Positions 15,884 to 24,450 of a DNA stretch of 35,853 nt are shown one piece after another (position 1 is the first letter of the stretch; the number at the start of each line of letters is the position of its first letter). Position numbers and translations under genes: made by a program. The stretch is from NCBI GenBank assembly GCA_018266685.1, contig JAFDZY010000206.1, positions 1 to 35,853 on the forward strand, read 5' to 3'. A model generated the notes under the pieces. The model had not been told where the DNA came from. It was given only the letters and a program-made list of their open reading frames with translations, and made no database searches. This DNA comes from Bacteroidota bacterium (lineage in GTDB: Bacteria > Bacteroidota > Bacteroidia > Flavobacteriales_F > PHOS-HE28).

Positions 15884-17266
15884 TCACTGCGCCGGGCCCG
15901 GCAACCCCAGGTCCGGCACCAGGCTTCCGGCCGGTGCCACACTGGCCGTGATCCGCTCCATGTGGTGTTGCTCCAGGTGTTCCAATTCGGTCTTGTGCCT
16001 GCCCAAGCGCATGAACTGCCAGGCCAACGTGAGCACGGTCAATGCAACGGAGAACAAGAGGAACAGCCCGGACCAGCTCAGCGACGTGTGCAAAGGCCCA
16101 AGCAATGCCGCGCCCAATGCCACTCCCACATTGTTGCACACCATGTACAGGGTGAACTGCGTGGCGGCCACGCGCGCCCAGCACAGGCTCATGGCCAAGG
16201 CCAGCGTGGCCACCTGGTAGAAGGTCACCACGCACTGCGAGCCATAGATGAACGCCGGGATGTAGCCGCTGTGCGGCCAGAGCTGCGGGGCAAGGCCCAG
16301 CATCAACCAGCCCGCCGCCATCACAGCGAGGTAGATGGTGCTGATCCGCAATTTGCCCACCCGGTCCGCCAACCAGCCCGCCATCAGCATCGCCGCGATC
16401 GCACTCACCATGCCCGCGCCCGCCGTGAGGTTGGCATAAGCCGAGTTGTCCCAGCCCAGTTGCTGGATGGTGAAGAGCGGCCATTGCGTGTCGATCAGGC
16501 CATTGATCAGGCCCCAGAGCATGAAACAACCGCATCCGACCAGGCTGTTGCGCAGGGGCAGCACCCGTTTCATGGCGACCATGACCTCCTTCCAGCTTTC
16601 GGCCTTCATGGCCTCCGCTTCCTTGGAAATCGAACCGTGCGACCACGGGAACAAGCGCTCGCCCTGCCGCTCGCGCAGCAGCGAAGGCAGCACCAGCACG
16701 GCCAGCAGGACCAAGGCGAGCACTGCGACGGCATGGCCGAACCCGAAGGTGTTGATCGCCCAGGTGCCTGCGGTCAGCGTGGCGCTGACGCCCGCGATCT
16801 TCGCGCCCCACATCACACCATTGGCACGGGCCTGCTGGTCCTCCGGAGTGATGTCCACGGCCAGCCCGTCGGTGGCCACGTCCTGCACGGCACCGAAGCA
16901 GTTGCCCACGAAAGAGACCGCCATGAAGAGGCCCATGTGGTGCAAGGGATCCGGCACAAGGGACAAGGCCAACAGCGTGAGCACCATGCCGAGGCCCGCG
17001 CACAACAACCACGGCCTGCGGCGCCCCATGGGCAGGAATCCATAGCGGTCCATGAGCGGCCCGGCGATGAGCTTGAAGGTCCACGGCAGCGTGCAGATGC
17101 CCACATAGCCGCCCACCGTAGCCGCACCCGCGCCATGCACCGCCATCCAGGCGGGGATGGCATAGAGCTGCAGGCCTTGCGGAATGCCCTGCGCGAAATA
17201 GAGCGCGCCGAAGGTGAGGTAGCGCATGGAGGCGCTCGTGCCAAGTGCGGGCAGAATGGGGCGCAT
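15884..17266 (-). CDS. AmpG-like major facilitator superfamily permease
   Basis: A 460-residue inner-membrane transporter with about 12 hydrophobic segments, in the range usual for this group. The start MRPILPALGTSASMRYLTFG leads into YFAQGIPQGLQLYAIPAWM, which resembles the first helix of AmpG/acetyl-CoA-transporter-like MFS proteins (GFxxGxPxxLxxxxLxxWM). Then come GPLMDRYGFLPMGRRRPW, the cytoplasmic loop motif with DR and GRRRPW, and QDVATDGLAVDI in the fifth-helix region, also typical of AmpG relatives. AmpG imports cell-wall anhydro-muropeptides, but many Bacteroidota members of the family have no tested substrate, so muropeptide uptake is only a possibility. I chose ATG 17266; a later ATG at MRYLTF and a GTG upstream are alternatives. 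It follows the RND gene on the same strand after a 218-bp gap. Confidence 0.8.
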   Translation of the reverse strand: MRPILPALGTSASMRYLTFGALYFAQGIPQGLQLYAIPAWMAVHGAGAATVGGYVGICTLPWTFKLIAGPLMDRYGFLPMGRRRPWLLCAGLGMVLTLLALSLVPDPLHHMGLFMAVSFVGNCFGAVQDVATDGLAVDITPEDQQARANGVMWGAKIAGVSATLTAGTWAINTFGFGHAVAVLALVLLAVLVLPSLLRERQGERLFPWSHGSISKEAEAMKAESWKEVMVAMKRVLPLRNSLVGCGCFMLWGLINGLIDTQWPLFTIQQLGWDNSAYANLTAGAGMVSAIAAMLMAGWLADRVGKLRISTIYLAVMAAGWLMLGLAPQLWPHSGYIPAFIYGSQCVVTFYQVATLALAMSLCWARVAATQFTLYMVCNNVGVALGAALLGPLHTSLSWSGLFLLFSVALTVLTLAWQFMRLGRHKTELEHLEQHHMERITASVAPAGSLVPDLGLPGPAQ

Positions 17267-17484
17267 GCAAGGTTCTTTGGATGGCCGAAGTTGAGTGGCC
17301 ACCACCAACCATCACCCGGTGGAAACACCAGTTCAGACTAAAGCTGGCACGGCGGGGGGGGGAATGCCGAAGAGGCCATTCCGCAGCAATGGCTGCGAAA
17401 TGGCTCCTCCAGTTCTTGCCCTCAAATTTCCACCGCGCAACGTGGCCTCGTTTTCACTGGCACCAACGCTTGGCCGCCGTGTGA

Positions 17485-20400
17485 TCAACTCTCGGAAGGC
17501 AACGGCCCATGCGCTTCTACGGCCTCGTGCAGCTGCCGCTTCCACTGGCGCTTGTGCTTGATCTTCATGATGATCAGCAGCATCACCGGCACCATGATCA
17601 GGGTGAGGAAGGTGGCGAAGAGCAGGCCGTAGATCACGGCCCAGCTGAGCGGTCCCCAGAAGATCACGTTATCGCCGCCCATGTGGATGTGCGGGTTAAG
17701 CTCGGTGAAGAGCGTGAAGAAGTTGAAGTTGAGGCCCACGGCCAGCGGCAGCAGGCCGAGCACGGCGGTGAAGGCCGTGAGCAGCACGGGGCGCAAGCGG
17801 GTCTTGCCCGCCATCACCAGGGCTTCGCGGCTATCCGCAATGGGGATGATGGTGTGTTCGTCCAGGCCGAGTTTGCGCTGTGCCCGCTCAAAGAGCAGCC
17901 GCGCAAAGTCCATGAGCACGATCGCGTTGTTCACCACTACGCCGATCAGCGAGATGATGCCCAGCATGGTCATCAGGATGATGAAGTCCATGCGGAAGAC
18001 GATCAGCCCCAGGAACACGCCAATGGTGCTGAAGATCACGGTGCTCATCACCACCACGGGGTAACTGATGCTGTTGAACTGCGCCACGATGATGAGGAAC
18101 ACCACGAAGATGGCGACCAGGAAGGCGGCGAAGAGGAAGTTCATGTCCTTGGCCTGGTCCTCCTGTTCACCGGTGAACTTCATGGTGTAGCCCTTGCCCA
18201 GCTTGAAGCCGCTGGCCAGTTGGTCCTTGATCTGCTGCACCACCTCGTTGTTGTTGTAACCGGAGATCACGTTTGAGCTGATGGTGATCACGCGGTCCAG
18301 GTCCTTGCGCTTGATGGCGCTGAAGGTGCTGGTGCGGCCGGCTGTTGCCACGGCGCTGATGGGCACTTGGCGGATCTGCCCGTTGAGCATGTCGCGGAAG
18401 GTGACCTTCATGTCCATGAGCTTCTGCGGATCGTAGCGGTACTCGTCGTTCAGGCGGATGTTCACCTCGTGGTCGTCATCGTCTCCCTCCACGCGGTAGT
18501 TGCTCACCTCTTTTCCGAAGAGCGCGGTGCGGATGGCGTCGGCGATGGCGTAGGTGCTCACGTTGTAGCGGCGCGCCTTTTCGCGGTCGATGGTGATGGG
18601 CATTTCGGGCTTGGCGCGGTCGATGTCGATGCGCAGGGCCTCAATGCCGGGGACGTTGCGGTCCTCGATGTATTTCTTCACGCGTTCAGCCTCGGCCAGC
18701 AGGCCCTCGATGTCGTCGCCCTTGATCTCGATGTTGATGGGCTTGCCCACGGGCGGGCCTGCGGCGTTCTTGGCCACGGTAACGATCACGCCCGGCGGGG
18801 CCTTCACGTGTTCCTGCAGTTTCTTCAGCACGTTGCTGGTGAGCTTGCCGTGGCGATCGGCGAATTTCACGAAGCTCACGGCCACGCGGCCCTTGTTGGG
18901 CGTGCTGCCCACTTGCAGGCCGCCTTCGCCGGGGTCGCTGGTGCCTTCGCCCACCTGGCTGATCACCGAGTTCACCAGGTAGTTCACGCTGTCGGTGGTC
19001 ACCGTGCCGTCGGGCATCTTGGTGCCGGGCGGCACCATGTATTCAGGCATGTTGATCACCTCCATCACCTGCTTTTCCACCATGCGGGTGATGGAATCGG
19101 TCTTCAGGATGTCCGTGCCCACTGGCGCTTCGATGAAGGCGTTGACGTATTCCGGCTCGTTTTCGGGGAAGAACAACGTCTTGGGCGTGAACGCGCCGAG
19201 CAGGATGAACGCCAGGATCAGCATGCCGAACGTACCGAGCAGGAAGGTGCGCGGGTGGTGGCGGTCCAGGGCGTAGCGCAGGAACTTCTCATAGCGTGCC
19301 TCCAGGCGCGGCAGCCAGTGGTGTTGGAACCAGTTGGCCGCAGGCACGAACCACTTGGCGTTGATCACGCCCATGAAGCCCATGAAGATGGTGAAGAGGC
19401 CGATGCCGAACACCGCGTCGCTGTGGGCGGAGAATCCGAGCACGGCGATGAGCGTGCCGATGGCGGCCAGGATGCCGGCCAGTTTCCACACCTTGCGCAT
19501 GGGGGTGTTGTCCTCCTCCACCTTCATGAACTTGGAGGCGAGCGCAGGGTTCACCACCAAGGCCACGAAGAGCGAGGAGCCCAGGGCGATCATGAAGGTG
19601 ATGGGGAGGAATTTCATGAAGGCGCCCATGATGCCCGGCCAGAAGAGCAGGGGCACGAACACCATCACGGTGGCGGTGGTGGCGGCGATGATGGGCATGG
19701 TGACCTCACCCACGGCTAAGCGCGTGGCGCGCAGCGGCGGTTCACCGTTGCTCATGTGGCGGTAGATGTTCTCCACGATCACGATGCCGTCGTCCACCAA
19801 GCGGCCCAGCGCGAGGATCAGCGCGAAGAGCACCATCATGTTCAGCGTGACGCCGAAGGCATTGAGCAGGGTAAAGGAGATGAACATGCTCATGGGGATG
19901 GCCAGGCCCACGAAGAGGGCGTTGCGCAGGCCGAGGAAGAGCATGAGGGTGCCGATCACCAGGAGCACGCCGAGAATGATGTGGTTCATCAGCTCGTCCA
20001 CGCTGGTGCGCGTGTGGTCGCTCTGGTCGCCGGTAACGGAGATGTAGAGGTCGGCGGGCAGCACGCTGCCGCGGTCTTCCTTGAGGATTTGCTGGATGCC
20101 GTCGCTGGCGGAGAGCAGGTTTTCACCGGCGCGCTTGATCACGTCCAGCATCACCACGGGCTTGCCGTACTCGCGGGCGAAGCTGGTGGGTTCCTTGTAG
20201 GCGTAGTCCACCGTGGCAATGTCGCCCAAGCGCACCTCCTTCTGGTTTTCGTTCTTCACCACGATGTTCCGGATCTGGTCCATGTCGGTGAACTCGCCGA
20301 TCACGCGCACGGCGCGGCGGTGGCCGTTGGTGAGGATCTCACCGCCGCTCATGGTGAGGTTTTCGCTGCGCACGGCATTGCCGATGTCGTCGAAGTTCAA

Positions 20401-21051
20401 TTGCAGCGCCTCCAGTTTGTAGAGGTCTAGGCTGATGCGCACCTCGCGGTCGGGCACGCCGCGGATGTTCACCTTGTTGATCTCGGGCAGCGCCTCGATG
20501 CGGTCCTGCAGGTGCTTGGCGTAGGCGTGCAGCTGCTCCATGGGGTAGTCGCCGCTGAGGTTGATGTTCATCACCGGCATCAGCTCGCTGAAGTTGAGCT
20601 CGATGACGTTGGGCTCGGCGGGCAGGTCCGTGGGGAAGTTCTTGTCGCCGCGCGCCTTGTCCACGGCGTCCTTCACCTTGCGCAGCGCCTCGGTGGGCGT
20701 GATGTCGTAGGTGAACTTCACGTCGATGGCGCTGTAGTTGGGCACGCTGGTGCTCTTGATCTCGTCCACCCCGCTGATGGTGTTGATCTCCTTCTCGATG
20801 GGCTTGGTGATCAGCTTCTCGATGTCCACCACGGAGCTGCTGTTGTAGGGCGTGGAGACGAAGATCTCCGGCGTCACCACCTCGGGGAAGCTCTCCTTGG
20901 GCATCACGATGTAGGAGTAGATGCCCAGAACGAAGATCAGGAAGGTGAGCACGATCACCGTGGTGCGGTTCTTCACCGCCCAACTGGTGATGGCGAACTG
21001 CCGCTCCGGCCCGTGGCCGTGCAGGTCGTTCTCGATGTCGTTGTGCGTCAT
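17485..21051 (-). CDS. RND-family efflux pump inner-membrane permease (AcrB/HAE1-like)
   Basis: A 1188-residue proton-driven exporter. The first helix (about 27-48) is followed by PKESFPEVVTPEIFVSTPY, the standard entry into the porter domain. The proton-relay aspartates are D420/D421 in LGRLVDDGIVIVEN. A second TM block ends with VVVNNAIVLMDFARLLFERA and a C-terminal LLIIMKIKHKRQ. It is some 130-150 residues longer than AcrB. The excess includes two extra predicted membrane segments at about 523-541 and 546-563 between the two halves. It works with the membrane fusion protein (stop 62 bp upstream) and TolC-like protein to export amphipathic drugs, lipids or other toxic compounds. The substrate cannot be read; the VDDG motif argues against a CzcA-type metal pump. 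It is the last gene of the TetR-led operon. Confidence 0.93.
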   Translation of the reverse strand: MTHNDIENDLHGHGPERQFAITSWAVKNRTTVIVLTFLIFVLGIYSYIVMPKESFPEVVTPEIFVSTPYNSSSVVDIEKLITKPIEKEINTISGVDEIKSTSVPNYSAIDVKFTYDITPTEALRKVKDAVDKARGDKNFPTDLPAEPNVIELNFSELMPVMNINLSGDYPMEQLHAYAKHLQDRIEALPEINKVNIRGVPDREVRISLDLYKLEALQLNFDDIGNAVRSENLTMSGGEILTNGHRRAVRVIGEFTDMDQIRNIVVKNENQKEVRLGDIATVDYAYKEPTSFAREYGKPVVMLDVIKRAGENLLSASDGIQQILKEDRGSVLPADLYISVTGDQSDHTRTSVDELMNHIILGVLLVIGTLMLFLGLRNALFVGLAIPMSMFISFTLLNAFGVTLNMMVLFALILALGRLVDDGIVIVENIYRHMSNGEPPLRATRLAVGEVTMPIIAATTATVMVFVPLLFWPGIMGAFMKFLPITFMIALGSSLFVALVVNPALASKFMKVEEDNTPMRKVWKLAGILAAIGTLIAVLGFSAHSDAVFGIGLFTIFMGFMGVINAKWFVPAANWFQHHWLPRLEARYEKFLRYALDRHHPRTFLLGTFGMLILAFILLGAFTPKTLFFPENEPEYVNAFIEAPVGTDILKTDSITRMVEKQVMEVINMPEYMVPPGTKMPDGTVTTDSVNYLVNSVISQVGEGTSDPGEGGLQVGSTPNKGRVAVSFVKFADRHGKLTSNVLKKLQEHVKAPPGVIVTVAKNAAGPPVGKPINIEIKGDDIEGLLAEAERVKKYIEDRNVPGIEALRIDIDRAKPEMPITIDREKARRYNVSTYAIADAIRTALFGKEVSNYRVEGDDDDHEVNIRLNDEYRYDPQKLMDMKVTFRDMLNGQIRQVPISAVATAGRTSTFSAIKRKDLDRVITISSNVISGYNNNEVVQQIKDQLASGFKLGKGYTMKFTGEQEDQAKDMNFLFAAFLVAIFVVFLIIVAQFNSISYPVVVMSTVIFSTIGVFLGLIVFRMDFIILMTMLGIISLIGVVVNNAIVLMDFARLLFERAQRKLGLDEHTIIPIADSREALVMAGKTRLRPVLLTAFTAVLGLLPLAVGLNFNFFTLFTELNPHIHMGGDNVIFWGPLSWAVIYGLLFATFLTLIMVPVMLLIIMKIKHKRQWKRQLHEAVEAHGPLPSES

Positions 21052-21113
21052 GGAATGTTCAGGTTGGGGTCAGGCGGCGGTGCGGGGATCCGCAGGGCTG
21101 CCGTACACCCGCT

Positions 21114-22295
21114 TCATTTAGTGCCCACCAGCACGGTTTGTCCGTCGGAAACGTTCTTGGCCCCTTCCAGCACGATGTGGTCGCCGGGCTTCAGGGTGCC
21201 GGCCTGTTCACCCTCCACGTGGGTCATGCCCTTGTATTCGGATAGGCGTGTTACAAGCACTTTGCGGGCCACGGCCTCATTGTCCTTTACAAAGCGGCCT
21301 TGCGGCGCGGGGCCGAGCACGAACACGTAGCTGTGCCCGTCCATTTCCTCCAGGATGCAGGAGGAGGGCACTACGAGGGCGCTGTCCGTGTGCTGGTCCC
21401 GGATGCTCAGGTCGCCGAGCAGGTTGGGCCGCATGTAGGCTTCGCTCTTGGGCGCCACCAGGTGTACCTTGAAGGTGCGGTTTGCGGGGTCGATGTACTC
21501 GCCCACGTGCGTCAAGGGCGCATCAAAGGTTTCGCCGATGCTGGGGAAGGTGACGGTGACCGGTGCGCCGGCCTTCACTTGCTTCAGGTAGCTTTCGCTC
21601 ACATCGGCCTCCAGCTGCACGCTGTTCAGGTTCACTACGCGGGCCAAGGGCATGGTGGGCGCGGCCATGTCGCCCACGCGGGCCATCACTTCGTCCACCA
21701 CGCCATTGAACGGCGCGGTGACGTTGGTGATGCGTTGCTGCTCCTGCAGCGTGGCCAGCGCGGCCTCGGCCTGTTCCTTTTGTGTTTTGGCCTGCAGGAA
21801 TTGGATCTCGCTGCCGATGTGCTGGTCCCAGAGGCGCTTTTGCTTGTCGAACGCGGTGCGGGCGAGGTCTGCCCCGGCGCGTGCCTGTTCGATCTGTTTC
21901 TGCACCATGTCATTGTCCATGGTGATCAGCACCTGGCCCGCGCTCACGCGGTCGCCGGCCTTTACGCGGATGTCCGCCACGCGCCCGCCGGCAATGGCAT
22001 ACAGCGCGGCGCTTTCATCGGCCTTCACCACGCCGTGAACGTCGATGTAGTGGGTAAAGGACTGCGGCTCCAGCGCCAGGCTGGTCACCAAGGGCAGGCT
22101 TCGGTTGGCGGTGCTGTCGTTCAGCGCCAGCCAATCCTCGATCTCCTTCAGTTGCTTGCCTGTCTTGAGGTAAATGGTCTTCAAGGAATCGCGCTCGGCG
22201 AGTTTCTTCGCCACGTCATTGGCGGTGGGGCCGGACCCGCACGAGGCAAGCAGGGCGGCGATGGTGGTGAGGAGGATCGTCTGCTTCATGTTCAT
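21114..22295 (-). CDS. RND efflux membrane fusion lipoprotein (AcrA/HlyD family)
   Basis: A 393-residue periplasmic adaptor. A lipobox (ALLASC) follows MKQTILLTTIA, so it is lipid-anchored. The order is an alpha-helical segment (about 25-60), a lipoyl half (ADESAALYAIAGGRVADIRV, then AGDRVSAGQVLITMD), a coiled-coil hairpin (about 120-190: VQKQIEQARAGADLARTAF, QAEAALATLQEQQ), the second lipoyl half (VTAPFNGVVDEVMARVGD), a beta barrel and a membrane-proximal end (LKPGDHIVLEGAKNVSDGQ). It bridges the RND permease to the outer-membrane channel. The stop of the TolC-like gene lies 12 bp upstream. ATG 22289 is an alternative start that still keeps the lipobox. Confidence 0.93.
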   Translation of the reverse strand: MNMKQTILLTTIAALLASCGSGPTANDVAKKLAERDSLKTIYLKTGKQLKEIEDWLALNDSTANRSLPLVTSLALEPQSFTHYIDVHGVVKADESAALYAIAGGRVADIRVKAGDRVSAGQVLITMDNDMVQKQIEQARAGADLARTAFDKQKRLWDQHIGSEIQFLQAKTQKEQAEAALATLQEQQRITNVTAPFNGVVDEVMARVGDMAAPTMPLARVVNLNSVQLEADVSESYLKQVKAGAPVTVTFPSIGETFDAPLTHVGEYIDPANRTFKVHLVAPKSEAYMRPNLLGDLSIRDQHTDSALVVPSSCILEEMDGHSYVFVLGPAPQGRFVKDNEAVARKVLVTRLSEYKGMTHVEGEQAGTLKPGDHIVLEGAKNVSDGQTVLVGTK

Positions 22296-22307
22296 TCAGA
22301 GGTGGGG

Positions 22308-23630
22308 TCAGAAGAGGTCAAGTGCCTTGCGCATGTCCACGCGGGCCTTCAGCAGGTCCACCATGCGTTGGATGTAGGTCTGTTGGGCGGTGAGGTAGTT
22401 GCCGTGCTCCTGCGTGAGCTCGAAGCTGCTGGCCATGCCTTCGCTGAACTTGGTGGAGGTCTGCTCGAAGATGCGCTTGCTCAGCGCCAGGCTGGCCTTG
22501 CCGGTGGTGTAGCTTTCTTGTGCGGAGGTGAGCACGGCTTGTTGCTGCAGGCGGTCCGTAAGCAGGCGTTGTTCGGTGGCCTTCAGGTTCACCTGGGCCT
22601 GGTCCATGGAGAGCTTGGCCTGCTGCACCTGCCGGCTGCGCATGCCGCTGCTGAAGATGGGCACGTTGAGCTGCAGGCCCCACATGCTCGACGGAAACCA
22701 GAAGGTGCCGTCGCTGGGCTTGAATTCGGTGTAATTGAACTGCTGCTGGTAGTTGATGAACCCGGAAAGTTTCGGCAGGTACGCAGATTTCTTGTTCTTC
22801 AGATCGAGCTCACTTAGGCGCAACGTGGACTGGGCGGCCTCTTCCTCCACATGCTTGGCCGGGTCGAACTGCACGTTGGCCAGGTCCTGGGATGCGGCAT
22901 CATCCAGCAAAGGCTGCAGGGAGTCGGTGAGCGTGATGGGCGTGCCAGCGGGCAGGCCGAGCACCAGGGCGAGGTAGGCGCGGGCCACCGTGGCCTGTTG
23001 CCGCAAGCTGCGCTGCTGGTCCTGCGTTTCGTCCACCTGCACGGTGAGGCGGTCGGCATCGGTGGTGCCCATCATGCCTTCCTGCACCATGGCGGAGGCG
23101 TCGTTTGCGGCTTTCTGCACCACGGGCAGCCCCTCGCCGATCAGGCGCACGCCTTCTTCCGCCGCCAGCACGCCGAGGTAGGCCTTGGCCGCTTGTACCC
23201 GTGCGTCAAGCTGCGCTTGTTCCAACTGCTTTTCGCTTTGGTTGCGCAGTTCATGCGTGGCTTGCAGGCCCACCAAGTAGCTGCCGTCGAAGATCAACTG
23301 GTTCAACTGCACACCGCCGCTCATGGTCCAAGGCAGGCCGAACTGCATCTCGATGAACTTTGGGTCGTTGCCGAAGAAGTTCGGGATCACCATGGTGGGC
23401 ACCTTGATGTAGTTGCTCACGCTACCTGTGGCGTTGATCTGTGGCAGGCCAATGGCGGTGACTTCCTTGATCTTGGCCACGGCCTTGTCCGCCTCCAGCT
23501 GGCTGGCCTGCACCGCATAGCTCTGCGTGGCGGCCATGTCCATGGCTTGTTGGAGGGACAGGCTTACCGGCCCTTGGGCCGCCAGTGCGCCTGCCAGCAG
23601 GATGCATGCTGCTGTGGTGGAATGCCTCAT
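22308..23630 (-). CDS. TolC-family outer membrane efflux channel
   Basis: A 440-residue outer-membrane factor with signal peptide MRHSTTAACILLAGALAAQ. It shows the two-fold OEP pattern: SLQQAMDMAATQSYAVQA with a long helix, ending in a strand-rich NQLIFDGSYLVGLQA, and a second half with LQLNVPIFSSGMRSRQVQQA. The tail SSFELTQEHGNYLTAQQTYI then RMVDLLKARVDMRKAL is the classic last helix. It trimerises into the exit duct of the RND pump. It sits first after the TetR gene (stop at 23641) with only 10 bp between, so regulator and pump are co-transcribed. Confidence 0.92.
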   Translation of the reverse strand: MRHSTTAACILLAGALAAQGPVSLSLQQAMDMAATQSYAVQASQLEADKAVAKIKEVTAIGLPQINATGSVSNYIKVPTMVIPNFFGNDPKFIEMQFGLPWTMSGGVQLNQLIFDGSYLVGLQATHELRNQSEKQLEQAQLDARVQAAKAYLGVLAAEEGVRLIGEGLPVVQKAANDASAMVQEGMMGTTDADRLTVQVDETQDQQRSLRQQATVARAYLALVLGLPAGTPITLTDSLQPLLDDAASQDLANVQFDPAKHVEEEAAQSTLRLSELDLKNKKSAYLPKLSGFINYQQQFNYTEFKPSDGTFWFPSSMWGLQLNVPIFSSGMRSRQVQQAKLSMDQAQVNLKATEQRLLTDRLQQQAVLTSAQESYTTGKASLALSKRIFEQTSTKFSEGMASSFELTQEHGNYLTAQQTYIQRMVDLLKARVDMRKALDLF

Positions 23631-23640
23631 GTTGATCGCG

Positions 23641-24303
23641 TTACGTGCGTGCAATGGATGGTGAAGGCCGCATTTCGCGGGCCACTTTCTTTTCGAGGTA
23701 TTTGATCCCCTTGGGACTGGCGATGCCCCGTACGTGGTAACGGAACAGCTCCCAGATCACTTCATTGAGGTTGAACCGCTCCGGCGGGAAGAGCCCCCCG
23801 TCGAAGACCATGTCGAAGCGGGCGATGTAAATGGTGGCGATCATCGCGATGTTGAAGCTGTCGCGGTAAACGCCTTCGCGGATGCCCCGCTCCAAGTTGG
23901 CCACTTGGCAGGAATAGATCTCCGCCCGCTTGCCGTCCATCAATTTGCGGAAGGCTTCGGGGTGGTATTTCTCCAGGTCGAAGTGGATGGAGGGATGGAT
24001 GCCCTTGAGCTGCAGGGCAAGCTGTGCGGAGATGTCGAAGAGTTCGTCAATGGCATTGTGGCCCTTGCCCAACACGGCATCGATCGCGCATTGCTGGCGT
24101 TCCGTGATGCACTGCAGCACTTTCTCCACCAGGTCGTTCTTGTCCTTCACGTGCTGGTAGAGGGTTTTCTTGCTGATGCCGAGCCGCGCGGCCATGTCGT
24201 CCATGGTGACGCTCTTGATACCGTAGGTCCAGAAGACCTTGGCGGCCTCATCGAGCAGGCGCCCGCCCCGCTCGTCCATGGGAAGTTCACTTTCCGTTGC
24301 CAT
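23641..24303 (-). CDS. TetR/AcrR-family repressor of the efflux operon
   Basis: A 220-residue regulator. ATG 24303 (MATESELPMDERGG) is chosen because the frame upstream runs through an operator and unrelated sequence. The N-terminal helix-turn-helix (about 13-63) reads LLDEAAKVFWTYGIKSVTMD, MAARLGISKKTLYQHVKDK, typical of TetR. The C-terminal ligand domain (65-220) is helical, without recognised binding residues. It precedes TolC, MFP and RND on the same strand, so it probably represses its own operon and is released by a pump substrate. A 38-bp inverted repeat 31 bp upstream of the ATG is the obvious operator. Confidence 0.93.
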   Translation of the reverse strand: MATESELPMDERGGRLLDEAAKVFWTYGIKSVTMDDMAARLGISKKTLYQHVKDKNDLVEKVLQCITERQQCAIDAVLGKGHNAIDELFDISAQLALQLKGIHPSIHFDLEKYHPEAFRKLMDGKRAEIYSCQVANLERGIREGVYRDSFNIAMIATIYIARFDMVFDGGLFPPERFNLNEVIWELFRYHVRGIASPKGIKYLEKKVAREMRPSPSIART

Positions 24304-24313
24304 TTCCGGGGCG

Positions 24314-24321
24314 CAAAAATA
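24314..24321 (-). promoter_or_regulatory. -7 promoter element of the TetR-efflux operon
   Basis: On the minus strand TATTTTTG is a full match to TAnnTTTG. It lies 18 bases after TTTC, a one-base variant of the -33 TTTG, which falls inside the left arm of the operator (24334-24350). The element ends 10 bases before the ATG at 24303, so the transcript would have a leader of only a few bases. Confidence 0.55.
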
Positions 24322-24333
24322 GAAACGGCAAAC

Positions 24334-24371
24334 ACACTGGAAACGTTTTAACAATAAAATGTTTCCAGTGT
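24334..24371. promoter_or_regulatory. TetR-type operator, 17-bp arms with one mismatch
   Basis: Arm ACACTGGAAACGTTTTA (24334-24350) and the reverse complement of TAAAATGTTTCCAGTGT (24355-24371) differ at one base, with a 4-base centre ACAA. The palindrome sits between the TetR gene and the divergent gene at 24451 and overlaps the predicted -33 element of the TetR promoter. It is the strongest palindrome noticed in the window and is best explained as the TetR binding site. It could also affect the rightward gene. Confidence 0.85.
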
Positions 24372-24421
24372 ACTCGGCATGCTTTTGGATTGCTGTTCCT
24401 GAACCGGTGGGCCGCTGCCGG

Positions 24422-24429
24422 TATCTTTG
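24422..24429 (+). promoter_or_regulatory. -7-like element TATCTTTG before the coiled-coil gene
   Basis: TATCTTTG is a full match to TAnnTTTG and lies 21 bases before the ATG at 24451. No TTG is found at the usual distance upstream, so the -33 part is missing or weak. Confidence 0.45.
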
Positions 24430-24450
24430 CGCCCACACCCCTGTTTTACA

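Noticed and set aside
15842..17341. 499-codon plus-strand open frame opposite the MFS gene
   Set aside because: The translation is His/Gln/Arg-rich with no fold; the minus strand encodes a clear 12-helix permease.
17353..17363. Run of nine G residues between the MFS and RND genes
   Set aside because: Possible slippage tract, but it lies in a gene-free gap with no frame or clear promoter to switch.
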